The position numbers and the translations under genes are program-made. From the NCBI RefSeq assembly GCF_011397635.1, contig NC_064775.1, positions 19,698,954 through 19,762,953 on the forward strand: 64,000 nt of DNA, written 5' to 3'. The DNA is from Epinephelus fuscoguttatus (taxonomy: Eukaryota; Chordata; Actinopteri; Perciformes; Serranidae). The notes beneath the pieces are model-generated. The model was not told where the DNA came from, made no database searches, and saw only the letters and a list, made by a program, of their open reading frames with translations. This document shows positions 11,400 to 23,620 of the stretch, piece by piece (position 1 is the first letter of the stretch; every line of letters starts with the position of its first letter).

Positions 11400-13185
11400 G
11401 GAAATCTACAGCATGCAATGATAATTCGTGCACATTTTTATGCATACTTTTTGTCACAGGTTCACCTTGGAGCCTGTACCTGCAATCACTGTGGTGATAC
11501 ACTGAAGGAGCAGATTTGGACACCACACTGGCTTTGTATCCTCTCAGCGTTGAGTCAAACTGTTAATCTGATCAATATAAAACCGTAACCACTGAGAATG
11601 ACACTGGAAAAGTGGAGAAGTGGAAGTATATCAAGCTTTCTGAATCATTTATCGCTTCTTGTTGCCGGTGGAGGACCATCCAGTCTGCAATCGAGGCAAC
11701 TCTCAGTTTCTTTGCTTTTTGTGAAGTGTGGAGTGTTTTGTGAGGAAAGTTATTTTCTGGTTATTACATGCTGTAAGAGGTGCTGGTAGAAGTTATTGTC
11801 AGAAAATGATATCTTTGAGCTTTTATTTTGTGAGCTTTTGTTGATTTTTGGTTTCAAACAGCACTGTTTGTTTCTTTCATTGTTGATGCTGTTGCTGTTG
11901 TCGCTCAGAATACAGATTTTCACATTTTGAATTGATTATAACAGAACTAACATCATGAACCCAATATATAGTCTTCATATGTGACGATGAAGAAGGCACT
12001 TTGATTCAGGCAAACATGAATTTGAAGGGTTCTAACGGTATCTTGCATCACATTAATTATCATATATATGCATATTTTCCACTGCCAAATAATATTAATT
12101 GACATTTTACAACTTAAAAAATGAAGGATGCTGCAATGGTTTTTGGAGAGACTATTTATGTTATTGCTTATCCATCCTCGCTCATAAGATTTAAAGCAAA
12201 AATGTCACAAAAGAAGGCGGTTAAATGTATTAATTAAGCATTAATATCCCATATATTCCTTTGAAATGAAATACTAGAATTGTCTTGGAGCTGTACTTGG
12301 AGACACCTGGTACAATGGGTTATACATTACATAGACATAGTGCAGTATAAGATCAAGCTAAAAGCACAAATACATTCTCACTAGAGAAATGCTTCAGGGT
12401 GATATCACACTAATTTCCCTTTAAGTTAATATCCCTCAAAAAATCAAATCATAGCTCATATTGCATGTAGCCAATGCTGTAGACCAAATACTGTGTGAAT
12501 ACCAATGAGAATTAATTTGGCTTACATACTGTATGGATCTTATTTCCATGTCCAGATGGGCATTTTGTCAAAACTGATATATATTTCCCTCCAAATTATT
12601 TATTTGTTTTTATTTTACTGCTGTCATTTTATTGCCTTTTTTCTGCAGTGTACAGTATATTATATTTATATGTAGTGAATGTGCTGTTGTCAACAACAAT
12701 GCAGACATTCTCCAATTGTATTTTAATGCCACACATGATGACAGTGTTAATGGTCTAAAGCAAAAGCCAAGAAAGAATGTTGTATATTATATTATAAGAT
12801 GTATTTCAGAGCATTGCTTGACTGTTCTGGAGACAAGATACGTAGATTTCAGACAGTGATGGATCATCTGATTAATGTTCATGGCAGTTTTTTGACTGGT
12901 CTTCTGTGAAGAGTAACACTGTATTCTGCTGATATGTGATGTAAATAAATGTTGCAGAAAAATGGACTGTCAAGTCACAAAAGCTCGTACGTCAAGAGAT
13001 TACACTGTAGTTTTGGAGGTGTAGAGGTTTTCAGCAAATAGCAATATCATTTAGTCCTGTTTAAAGGCAGTTGTTGATGTTCTGAGAAGTATACATTCAT
13101 TAATTATTATTCAATTGTTATTGGAAACTTTATTCTTATGCTTTCCTGTAGGGAATTATCACATTTTTGTTCTTGTTCTTGTGCA
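11400..13185. other. Intergenic, nothing recognised
   Basis: AT-rich sequence without conserved coding signal, RNA gene or repeat boundary that I can support. Isolated ATG-initiated frames of 63-75 codons have no splice context. Confidence 0.4.
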
Positions 13186-14595
13186 CAGCCCATACACCAG
13201 AAGAAAATGTTGGCATTTTACATGTCAGCAAACCACAAATGTGGTTTATTTGCACCTTTTATATGTATTATATCAACATTTCTGAATTGATGTAGAATAA
13301 TCCATAAAACTGGTTGTTTTTTAGCAGGTCATTGCTCTGTTTCCAGCATCTTTTTAGTCCCCAAATAGGGACCTGTTCTGTTTTTTTGAGCGGAAATAAT
13401 GGCACAAAAAGCTATGGTATTCTCCTGAGACATTGCTGCTTTTCCCGCTGGCAGGAAAAGTACTTTTTATGACTTATTGGCTTCCAAATGAGGGTGTTTT
13501 TTAGTGACCTGTGGCATTTAGCACCAGAATTAGATTCTTTTTAGTGCCCCATCGCTGTGTTTCCAACAGCTTTCTAGGCATCAAACATGAGTGTTTCTTA
13601 GGGACCTGTAATTTTTTTTTTGTTGTGTCTTGGCCCCCAAAATATTATTGTTTTTTAGCAACCTGTGGCTGTTTGAACTGCAGCTTCAAGCTCCCGAATG
13701 TCAGTTTTTTTAGTGGCCCATCCCTGTGTGTGGGTATCTCCTCTGCCATCCTTTCTTGGTTGTCCATTGTACCGATGCACCCAAGATAGACTTTTTGGTT
13801 GCCCTAAATATATGCAGTCTCACAGCAGCCCTAAGACTTATTACGTACCTGACATAGTTTTTTTCTGAGCTTTTTGGCCCCTAAATGTGGGTGCTTTTTA
13901 GCAGCTTGTGGCTGATTTTTTTTCTGTGGCCCAGATGTGAAGTTTTTAGCCTCCAAAGATGAGTGTTTCATAGGGAGCCACATGGCTATTTTTTTTTTTT
14001 TTTTTTTTACCGAAACATTGCTGCTTTTACTCCTGCAATTGAGTCCCCATAACTAGGTATTTTAAGCCAAAACATGAACTTTTCCTAGGCTTTTAGCCCC
14101 TGAATGTCAGATTTGTTTAGTGCCCCATAGCTGTTTTTCCAGCGGCTTTTTAGCCTCTAAACATGAGTGTTTTTTCAGGGAACTGCAGCCTTTTGGTCCC
14201 CAAATATGGATTTTTTTTTTGTTTTGCAAGTGGAGTTGGTGCCACCAAAAGCTATTGCTTTTTACCGAGATATTGCTGCTTTTCCTGCTGGGATAATGGC
14301 AGGAAAAGAGGTTGCTTTTTCCAAGACATCACCAGTTTCCTGCTGGGATAGTGGCACAAAAAGCTATTGTTTTTTACCGATACATTGCTGTTTTTCCTCC
14401 CGAGATTGTGTCCCCAAAACATGATCTTTTTCTAACCACAACCACGTGGTTTTTGTGCCTAAACCTGACCACACATTAACCACAGTGCTGCTGCAATGTG
14501 AAGGTTTAACATATCCTTTATATAATAACGTGCAACTATAATGTATCCATGGTTTGCATAAATGTACAATGCCAACCTTTGCTGGCGATTGGGTT
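13186..14595 (+). mobile_element. Long copy 1 of a non-autonomous TIR element with internal tandem array
   Basis: The left terminus (13186-13245; GAAAATGTTGGCATT and CAGCAAACCAC) is the reverse complement of the right terminus (14545-14595; GGTTTGCATAAATGTACAATG then GCCAACC and GGCGATTGGGTT). The interior begins with the AAACTGGTTGTTTTTTAGCA block, then many imperfect units of about 55-60 bp carrying TTTTTAG, CCCCAAA(T) and CCTGCTGG words. The CATAACC/ACCACGTGGTTTTTGTGCC block and CACATTAACCACAGTGCTG follow. No transposase frame is present. Similarity to the other copies in this window is visible over the whole length. Confidence 0.75.
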
Positions 14596-14599
14596 ACTG

Positions 14600-15685
14600 T
14601 GAGCTAACCAAAGGACTCCCTAAATTTGCCAGTAATTAATTGGAAGTAATTGATTTGAAGTATCCCCATGGACACTGTCTCCATTTTCCTCATATGGTAA
14701 TTAATACCAAACTAGGTCCTTTCAAGGTAATCCTTCCTTTATAGGAAATTAAAGGTAAATATTGGAGCTGTAAAGTCTACAAAGAAGTCCAAATAATGGG
14801 CTCCCCTGTTGGTTAAGTGACAAAATATGGGATATTGCAATGTTAACACCTTTTCCTTCATGATAAAACCAAGAAAAAGCCGCATTTCCATCAGGTTGAA
14901 CAATTTTTAAATTATAAACATGGTTTGAACTGGCAAAATGAGGAAGTTTCACTGCAACAGCCTCCTCATGCACTCTTTACAACACTACAGCTTAACATTA
15001 GAATTCACCTCAGATATAATGCATAAACTTTGGGGGGTTCGGAGGGAGGGGATGACTTTATTTGACTCTCTGGGAAATGAAATCCACCACTGCTGGTGGT
15101 CCCCAAGAGGTTATTTGGACCTTACTGTTCTCTCCGTGTCTTTAACCTTCACACAGCCAGGCTGAGGACATTGTGGAACCAGTGTTTTATTAAATTCGCT
15201 ACATTTCAGCATGCTACCGTCACTCAATTACTCATCTATTGATTATTTTGTGTATTGTGCAGCCTCTGTGGTGTGTGGTATGCACCCACATTTTTACTGT
15301 TTTTTTGCAGACTTTCTTGTGCTTTGCTTTATGCATTATTGAGAAGAGAGTCTTTCGCCATTTTCTCCCTGTGCAAGCTTGAGTCTACCTGTGTGCATTT
15401 TGCAATTAGTAGAATAATATCATAGCCAGCCTGCACCGAAACTGATAAAAGCCTTACATGAAACAGAAGATTACAGTTTTTGTTAGACTGAGCAGTAAAT
15501 ACAGATAATCCACTCTGTATCACACTCATCTTACAATGGTTGTTTTTGTCTTGATTCCAGTAAAATCCAGGTAATTCAGCAGAGATGAGATATGAGAAAT
15601 GTGCTTCAGTAATGTACTGTCATATTGAGCTAGTTTGGAAGAACACCCAGCATGTACAATACCAGTATTGAAAACTGGATTTTTT
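14600..15685. other. Intergenic, nothing recognised
   Basis: No gene, RNA or repeat boundary that I can support. Two opposed open frames of about 75 codons near 14750-15165 share no recognisable family or splice context. Confidence 0.4.
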
Positions 15686-17431
15686 CAGCCCAGGCAGCAG
15701 AAAATGTTGGCATTATGTTTCTGCCACGCATATGTTACATTTGCACATATCATATGTATCATATCAACGCTTCTAATGTGACATCATATATGAGCTGACT
15801 TTGTCAGCGGGCAGTGGAGGGGATGGTGGATGATGTGTTACGGTGGCGAGACACCTGCCAAGCCGCAGACCACTGTTCAAGACCAACAAGCATCAAAACC
15901 GGTCATGTTTTGCTGTATTGCGCTGTTGTGCTGTGTTTCTAATGTCATTTTAGGCTCTAATTATGGGTGTTTTGTAGCAACTCATCAACGTTTTTCCAGC
16001 AGCTTTTTTATGCTTCAAATGTGGGGATTTTGTAGTGACCTGTTTTTTGGGTTTTTTTTTTAAGCATCTTTAAGCTCCAAACATGGGGGTTTTGTTGCAA
16101 CCTGTTGGTGTTTTTCCAGCGGCTTTTGAAGCTCCAATCATGGATGTTTTGTGGGAACTCATCAATGTTTTTTCAGTAGCCTTTTAGGCCCAGATGTGGG
16201 TGTTTGGTGGTGACTCATCAGTTGTTTTTTTTTTCTGCAACTTTAAGCTCCAAACATGGGTGTTTTGTAGTGACCTGTTGGTGTTTTTCAGCAGCTTTTT
16301 AGGTTCAAAACATGATTGATTTGTAGTGACCTGTCAGTGCTTTTCCAATGGCTTTTTTGAAGCTCCAATCATGGGTGTTTTGTAGTGACACCAGTGGCTT
16401 TTTAGGCTCCAATATAGGGTGTTTTGTACCAACCTGTCAGTGTTTTTCCAGCAGCTTTTTAGGTTCAAAGCATGGGTGATTTGTAGTGACATGTCAGTTT
16501 TTTTCCAGCAGCTTTTGAAGCTCCAATCATGACTGTTTTGTAGCAACATTCGTGACTTTTTAGGCTCCAAACTAGAGTGTTTTGTAGCAACATGTCTGTG
16601 TTTTTCCAGCAGATTTTAGGCTCCAGTTGTGGGTGTTTGTAGCAACTCGTCAGTGTTTCTTCAACAGCTTTAAGACCCAAACATGTGTATTTTGTAGCAA
16701 CCTGTTGGTGTTTTTCAGCAGCTTTTTAGGTTCCAAACACAGGTGTTTTGTGGTGACTCGTCATGCTTTGTCAGCGGATTTTGAAGCTCCAATCATGGGT
16801 GTTTTGTAGCACCTCATTAATGTTTATCCAGCAGCATTTTGGGTTACAAACATGGGTGTTATGGAGCAACCTGTCAGTGTTTTTCCAGCAGCCTCTAAAG
16901 CTACAAATGTAAATGTTTTGTGTGACCCTTTTGTGTTTCCCCAGTGGCTTTTTGGGCTTTGAACGTGGATGTTTTGTAACAACCTGTCTGTTTTTCCAGG
17001 AGCTTTTTTGTCTCCAGAAGGTGGGTATTAAGTAGTAACCCAACTGTGTGTTTCCAGCGGATTTTTAGGCTCAGAACGTGGGTGTTTTGTAGCAACCTGT
17101 CAGTGTGTTTCCAACAGCTTTTTAGCCACCAAACATTTGTGTTTTGTAACAGCCTGTGGGTGTGTTTCCTGCCAGGATAGTGGCAGTAAAGGTCATTGTG
17201 TGTCTGCTGCTTTTTCAGCAAGGATTGTGCCCCAAAACCAGGTATTTGAGGCCAAAACATGATATTTTCCTAATAATAACCAAGTGGGTTTTGTTCCTAA
17301 ATACAAGTTAATCACAGCATTGTTGGAGCGTAAAGTTTCAACATATCTGCAACATATTCATGTGCAAATGTAACAATTGGTCCGTGGTTTGCAGAAACAT
17401 TCAGTGCCAACATTTTTTCTTCCAATTGGGT
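15686..17431 (+). mobile_element. Long copy 2 of the TIR/VNTR element with an expanded array
   Basis: The left end (15686-15740; AGCAGAAAATGTTGGCATTA) and right end (17380-17431; GTGCCAACATTTTTTCTTCC and AATTGGGTT) are inverted copies of each other. After the left end comes the shared block with GGAGGGGATGG and GACACCTGCCAAGCC (15815-15860). It is followed by the tandem array described separately, then the AACCAGGTATTTGAGGCC and AATAACCAAGTGG right-hand blocks. At about 1.75 kb it is the longest uninterrupted copy here, and the extra length is the array. Confidence 0.75.
15950..17175. repeat. Tandem array of about 20 units, period about 57 bp, inside long copy 2
   Basis: Each unit contains variants of GTTTTTCCAGCAGCTTTTTAGG, CTCCAAACATGGGTG and TTTTGTAGCAACCTGTC. 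Successive TTCCAGC anchors fall near 16111, 16168, 16231, 16283, 16340, 16443, 16500, 16601, 16660, 16713, 16770, 16825, 16881, 16938, 16990, 17050, 17108 and 17167, with spacings mostly 52-60 bp. Two unit types partly alternate: one ends in TTTTTAGG and the other in TTTGAAGCTCCAATC. Because 57 is a multiple of three, the minus strand stays open for long stretches and spells a 19-residue repeat close to CWKNTDRLLQNTHVWSLKS. Confidence 0.85.
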
Positions 17432-19050
17432 TGAGTTATTCCGGTAAATTTAAAAAGGGAGACAGAAGTTGACAGTCCACTGTGGCTGTGATGAGCGTCA
17501 GTGATGCTCAACTTGTAAGTGCATAACAGTGTTTCCAAGTAACCATTTTTCAGTTATTTGCAGTTATTTGCCGAACAATGCAGCTGCACATTGTTAGAAA
17601 CACAATAGAGTGGCTCCCACTAGATAAATCCTGCAGCCAGATTCACGATAACTTTGCAGGCGTATGAGAAATACATTTCAAACGCAGCAGATCAAATGAA
17701 CTCTGCAGTGAAACCAGATGACTTTAGTGTATTTAAACGATGGAGCTGAACTTTGCAGCTTAAACTTTAAGGTCTATTAGCAAGCAGCAGCGTCCTGCAG
17801 TGTGAGGGCGCGGCAGTATGACAGAGCATCATTAAGCCTGAACGCAGAGGAGGAAGACGAGGAGGTGGACTGACGATCACAGAGGGGAAGTGCCGACTGC
17901 AGATCTCCCAGGATTAAGAAGCAGCAAAAACAGGAGATTATTAAAAATAATAAGGCCCACCTCTGCCTTGCACTAATGACGTGCGTGCAAACCACAGTCA
18001 CATTAGGGCTCTGGCAGTGAAAATACTTCAGTTGATGAGGGACCTCAACTCATCTACTTTGTTTACTGTGTAGGCCAAGTGTATTGGAAATGAGGGGGGA
18101 AATGATCTATTCTGGTGTGGGCAGGCATTTTTTTTCACGTGCAGATTGTAGAACTAACAGGGGAAAACAAGATCAAAAACCTCCAGAGAGTCAATTACCC
18201 TTAGTCCACTGTACATTGTAAAATAAGGCATAGCCAGCGCACTAAAACACATCTGATCTTATTTATTTCCATTAGATGTTGTCCATGAATCAAATGTATC
18301 AAGCATCAACAGGCCCTTTTTGCCATTGATTAAATGGCTCAATTAAAATTATATCAAATTCCATCGAACATATTACATTGGATAAAGTAAGCTTGAGGAA
18401 AGCCTGTACGTATAGGCTTTAACAATTATCCTAAATCTGATGACTTAGCAACCTGATACAAGCCACTTCACCAGACTTTATTTTCACTCCAATCCACTTC
18501 AGTGCAGTAACACAAATCTTCATTCCAGTAAGTAGGGCCAATAAAGAAAAGTAAACACAATTAAACCCCCCTCCCAAAGTTACAGCGGTGCAAAGGGGAA
18601 ATTAATCTGCAGCCGTGGGAAAGTTAACAAGCATCAGACTAGTGTTAAATACATTGCACCTCTGCAAGAAGCAGAGAAATAAAAGAGAACTGGCTGGAAG
18701 AATGGCTGTAAAAAATCCCCTGTTACTCTGATTATTCCACTCCAAGAGGGATGGTTTAATAGATGGAGTGGTCTGAGCAAGCAGAGGTGGGGTTGCGCTG
18801 AAACAAATGTTTTGTATACAATGATGGTTTCTTAAAAAATGAGAGCACTGGTGCCCTCTAGTATTCAAAACAGTGACACACAGGGATGTAAAGTGCTTGC
18901 AGAAACTGGAAGCAGATTATGTAATGGCAGAGAAAGAAGCTGTAAACGCAGTTTCATAGTCTCTTTTATATTATAGTTCTTTAACTTTACACAGCCTAAG
19001 ATTTCTTTATCTTTGTCTCCCAATGTCATATTTTACTAGTTTTTATTCCT
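17432..19050. other. Intergenic, nothing recognised
   Basis: No exon chain, RNA or repeat boundary was found. A minus-strand open frame at 17777-18001 has a serine-rich stretch with no recognisable family. It is treated as chance. Confidence 0.4.
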
Positions 19051-20760
19051 CCTAGCAAAGCACTTTGTAAACTAACAAAGATACTTGTAATATATATAAA
19101 GTTCATTGTTATTGTGACCAATTTTAGTGTTCTACCCATACAGACATGTCATATATGATGTATTTGCCCCTTTATCAAGAGTGATGTTGCCATCTATGTT
19201 ATCTATGAGGTGAGATATTATTATCACATGCATAAAAAGTTACTTAGATAGTTTGCTAAATCAAAGTTTGTAATATAGATGAAATACCAATAGTAACATT
19301 TTTATATGTACATGTATTAAAAATATATTTAAGATGAATTTTTACACAGTATTATATGTTGTTAACAATATTTAATTAATATTAATTGATATATGCAAGT
19401 TTGTGGAAATGACATTTATACAAAAATTCTATGTACTTATATGCGTTCTCTTAGTAATTTCAATCACATGTCATTGTTTTATATTGACATATATAATATC
19501 AACATATATTAACAGGCTTTGAGATGGATGACATATTTCTACAATATAAGCACATATTTTATATGTAGATATACAGTATTATAAATATCTATATGACTAA
19601 ATTTTACATGGTATTATGTTTGCTACCATATATATTAAGGATAAATATATTTACAAATATTCTGTATGCTTATATGTGTTTTCCTATTCATTTCTAACAT
19701 GTCTTTTTTTATATTATATAAGTATATATAATATCAACATGTATTGATGGGCTTTGGGATGATATATATGTACATAACATGTATATCTACAATATAAGCA
19801 TATTTTGTATGTACACACACAAGACAATATCTATATCACATTTTTATACAGTATTCTGGCCTCATATGGTGAATGTATATGCACACTTATGAAAACAACA
19901 TATATACAAAAATTCTTATTAATTTTTAACAGGTATGTTTATCTTTTATCTTTAACTGTATAATATCAATTTATATTCTACATCAATTTATATGTAAGAG
20001 CATAGGCTTTGCTGTTTTTATATGGTATTGTGCTTGCTACCACATATATTTCGGATAAATATATTTAATCTGTATTTGTAAGAGTGTGTAAATGACATAT
20101 ACAAAAATTCTGTGTGGTTATATATGTACATGCATGTCTCTCTTTATAACTACATAATACGTAAAATATGAACATAGATTGATGGGCGCTGGGATATATA
20201 GATATGTAGCCTACATAACATATATATCTACAATATAAGGATATATATTTTACATACACACATTAAAAATGTATAAATGATTAATTTTTATACAGTAAAA
20301 TATGTTCTGACCACATATGGTAACAATATATGTTTGTTTATATGTACATTTACGAAAACGTATATGTAAAAATTCTCTGTGTATCTTTCATATGTACATG
20401 TTAAACATCAATATATATTATGCGTCAATTAATATGTAAGAACAAGGCTTTGCCGCTGGGGACTGGGGTTCAAATCCTGTTTGCAATATGTCTTCAGTAA
20501 GAGTAAGTGCAGGGTGCATGCACACCATGTTTCTTATAAATGAAATGTATTTATGTGCAAATAAATATATGTTGTATTTATGAATAATTTTATCCGTGAC
20601 ATATATGGGAATAAATGTATTTTACATACATAAAAATACATATTCATATGGGTTAAACACATATGTCACCATATAAAATTGTTCCAATATCTAATCACTC
20701 ATATACACGCATGTTTTTACCGCGTGGACATGTAGTGTATGTATATATATTTCATTTCTG
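19050..20760. repeat. AT-rich degenerate tandem repeat, period roughly 230-240 bp
   Basis: Landmarks recur in the same order. GGCTTTGAGATGG (19514), GGGCTTTGGGATG (19748) and GGGCGCTGGGATA (20185) are one series. TTTTTATACAGTATT-type words followed by a GCTACCATATATATT/CCACATATGG-type word near 19600, 19838, 20012 and 20281 are another. ACAATATAAGCATAT words are a third. Neighbouring copies are spaced about 234-238 bp, with some missing or longer units. The whole tract is dominated by ATAT, TATATGTACAT and similar words. A tRNA-like B-box, GGTTCAAATCC, occurs at 20468 without a matching tRNA fold. Confidence 0.6.
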
Positions 20761-20786
20761 TATGGGTCCTGTCATTATGAAATGAT

Positions 20787-21300
20787 GTTTTCACTCAGTT
20801 CCACTGGAAAGAGAGGACAAAAGATTGGCTTCCACTTGTATTTTATACGATTCTTCTCAGTGGTGTAAAAGGAAAGTCGCTCTTTGATAGCATCCTCCTG
20901 GCCAATCTTTCGCCCCAGCACTGACGACGCCGAGACAAATTGTTTCACCCACAGTTCTTGATCGAGAGTTTCCATCAAGTGGCCTGGGTCCACAGCGAGG
21001 ACTGTTTCTATCAGGAGCAGCAGAGCCGAGGGCTTTTCTCAGAGTGTCAGCACGGTGGAGAGACTCTTGTGTGAGTGATGAGTCTGCCTGAGGACAAAGG
21101 GCCAATGTTCTCAGGCCCTGGGATTGCTCTTAATGTGGTAAGGCGCTCTGAAGCCAGAATCAAACCCTGAAGCACCTTCTTGCTCATATATCGTCTTTAT
21201 CAGTGGCCCTCCATGCAGTCACGGAGGGTGAGGACCATTTTGTCTGGCTTTTGATGGCACCTAAATCACTGATATCATCTGGTAGAGTCAGCAGGGCCAG
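20787..21300 (-). pseudogene. Unidentified degraded coding-like relic
   Basis: On the minus strand three consecutive stretches read like ordinary globular protein but need frame changes to join. One starts near 21300 (LALLTLPDDISDLGAI, then SQTKWSSPSVTAWRATD). One is near 21190-21070 (KKVLQGLILASERLTTLRA, then IPGPENIGPLSSGRLITH). The last runs from about 21035 to 20787 (ALLLLIETVLAVDPGHLM, then ETLDQELWVKQFVSASSVLG, KIGQEDAIKERLSFYTTEK, YKWKPIFCPLFPVELSE), ending at a stop. The composition is unlike the repeats around it. I do not recognise the family. It may be a decayed host gene, a processed pseudogene or diverged exons with introns too short to be real. Confidence 0.4.
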
Positions 21301-21539
21301 ATGATGTCGTTACTATTTTTAATTCAATGGAAAACTACTTTCTTTTTCTACTGTAAAAACAAACTATAATTACAGATCTGCTTGCAATGTCGTTCTGACT
21401 TTGTAAACTTAAAAATATATATTTTGTTTGTATTTTATGTGTACACAATAATAATAAAAATATAATGCTATATCAAAATAAGTTTAAAAGACTTGTTACA
21501 ATCCCTAAGAGTAATCATTGGTGGCCTGGTGTCTTAAGT

Positions 21540-22245
21540 GGGAGAGGGGTAATCACCTCATTGGGGTCATCAGGTGAGCACCCTCTTTCATTGGTGTTTC
21601 ATTGATAAGCCCATGACATCTCCAGAGGGCTCATTGGTGACACCAGGCATCCCAGGTGTGCCCCCCTCTGTTTTTACCCCTCATATTGGACATCATGCAG
21701 ACCAGTTGGGGTCCTTCCTCTTCATCCAAAGCCAATTTCTGCTTCGCTCAGCAGCCTCTGATGGTGACTTGATGGTTTGTTGGAAGGCCTGTCCTTGAAC
21801 CCCGATACCCTTCAGAAGCCTGGTCGATGATGTGGCTACAAATGCTCTACACCCGGCCTCTACAGGGAGCACCTTGGTATGTCAGCCATGTTGCTCTGCC
21901 TCAGCTGCTAGGTCTGTTCATAAGTTCATAAGCTTCCCAGACTGCAGCCTCCCATGGAACTGTTAGTTCCACAATGTACAAGGACTTCTGTGAGGTTGAC
22001 CACAAGATCAGGTCCGGCCTGAGATAAGTTGTGTCTGGCTTCCTCCCACAGTCATTCCACACTCTAAATTGGCTGTAGGTGTGAATGTGAGTGTGAATGG
22101 TTGTCTGTCTGTATATGTCAGCCCTGCAATAGTCTGGCAACCTGTCCATGGTGTGCCCTGCCCTTGACCCAGTGTCAGCTGGGATAGGCTCCAGCCACCA
22201 CGTGACCCCCAACAGGATAAGCGGTCGCAGAAAGTGAATGAATTA
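21540..22245 (-). mobile_element. Degraded retroelement fragment (minus strand)
   Basis: The minus-strand frame 22212-21901 contains YLRPDLILWS and SLYIVELTVPWEAAVWEAYE. RPDLVLWS...ELTVPWE...AYE is a string I associate with the C-terminal part of fish retroelement polyproteins; its PD...E spacing is nuclease-like. The continuation to 21540 needs frame changes and stops, so the copy is dead. The neighbouring 22080-22240 segment (CAGCTGGGATAGGCTCCAGC, then ACGTGACCCCCAACAGGATAAG) is an abundant teleost repeat tail. The element class is not certain. Confidence 0.5.
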
Positions 22246-22618
22246 ATTAAAAAAAAAAAATGAGTCCACCTTCCACCTAAACTCTAAATATAAATTATAT
22301 GCAGTTTTTTGACTGAGCCTGATTTATAGAATGTGTAAAATGTGGTTAGTCTGTGGTGGTGTAAGTGGAGATAGTGATAAAACACAAACAATACAGTTCC
22401 AACAGAAACGTATGAAGAACTTTAAATCAGTTTTTGCTTAATCTCTTTGGAACAGTTGTTCCCAACTGGTCCAGCCACAAGGTCCAGATTTGTCCTGAGT
22501 TATTAGTGCCAGGTCCACACAGTTTAATATATTCAGTGTCATACTTGTGTTTGGCCATATTTTTGAGCGAGTTGGCTGTCTCTGTTAAGTAGCTGTCCAA
22601 TATTCCCTCACCCTACAG

Positions 22619-22765
22619 CAGTGGTTCTCAAATGATGTGCTGTGATGCCAATCCAGGTGTGCCATGAGATTTTGTGATAACCACACATTATTATTGCAAT
22701 ATTCAACTGGGCCTATAGAAAAGGTTATGAATGAATTTGACTCTATCAGTATGTTGTGCACACCC
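22619..22765 (+). mobile_element. hAT-type element end fragment
   Basis: It begins with CAGTGGTTCTCAAA, the classic terminal sequence of many vertebrate hAT (Charlie-like) elements, followed by GTGTGCCATGAGATTTTGTG. No matching opposite terminus or target duplication is visible, so only a piece remains. Confidence 0.5.
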
Positions 22766-22769
22766 ATTT

Positions 22770-23620
22770 CTAATAGGGGAGGTATCTCCGTAAGCCATTT
22801 TTGGCTTCTAACCTCTCCTGCACAATGTTTTAACTTTTAATGTCTTTTTTCCTGTATTTTCTATACATGCATGTGCAAATAAACTAAACTATAGAGAATA
22901 CGGTGTTTTCTGGGGTCATAGATTTGCTACTGTTCAAGCAATTCAGGGCTGGGTACCAAGCGTTACCTCTCGCAGTGACAGCTTACCAGCTCCGAACCGT
23001 AGTTGGGAACATGCTGGCTTATTAATATCAATTTAGTTTGGCTCGTTATTAGCTGGTAACTAGTTGGACTACTCTGCAGAAGGAAGGATGGTGAGGTGTT
23101 CGGTAGTCATCCATCAACAGTGGCTTTATTGCAGTCTTCACCACAAACAATAAATGTGGCCTTGTCATGAGGTCTAACAGTAGCCCTAAGCTTATCTAGA
23201 CACTTAATTCTACTGCTATCATCACTATTTGCTGCATATGTCTTCACCATGACACCCTAAGAGAGCTGCTTCCCTCCATACACACAATGAAGTACACAGG
23301 TTACCCACAAGGGCAAATGGGTGAGCCAGTAACACAAGAGCAGTGCAACAGAAATGTGAAATGATTGTGGAACTGTCTAATCAAAATAGTAGAGGGCAGA
23401 ATAAATAAGGTGTTAATGTGGAGTACATCACACACTTCTCCATGGGCAAAAGAGCTTTGCTCATTCTTTGAGGAGGTGGATATGGCGTATATTTAGCTCA
23501 TCTAAACCTTGAGCAAAAGCTGGAATGGCTGTTTAATTTTGATGTGATTAAGTTTGCCAATTTTGTCACAAAAGCCTTGAAAAGATGGCAGGAAATTTTG
23601 TTTACTAAATACTTATTTTG
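22770..23620. other. Intergenic, nothing firm
   Basis: Mixed sequence without a recognisable gene. GGGCTGGGTACC near 22947 resembles an element terminus, but no partner was found. Confidence 0.3.

Noticed and set aside
17777..18001. Minus-strand frame with a poly-serine stretch
   Set aside because: The serine run comes from a CTC/TCC-rich patch. No domain and no flanking exons.
20455..20500. tRNA-like B box GGTTCAAATCC in the AT-rich array
   Set aside because: No A box at the right distance and no cloverleaf could be drawn. Probably chance or a very old SINE piece.
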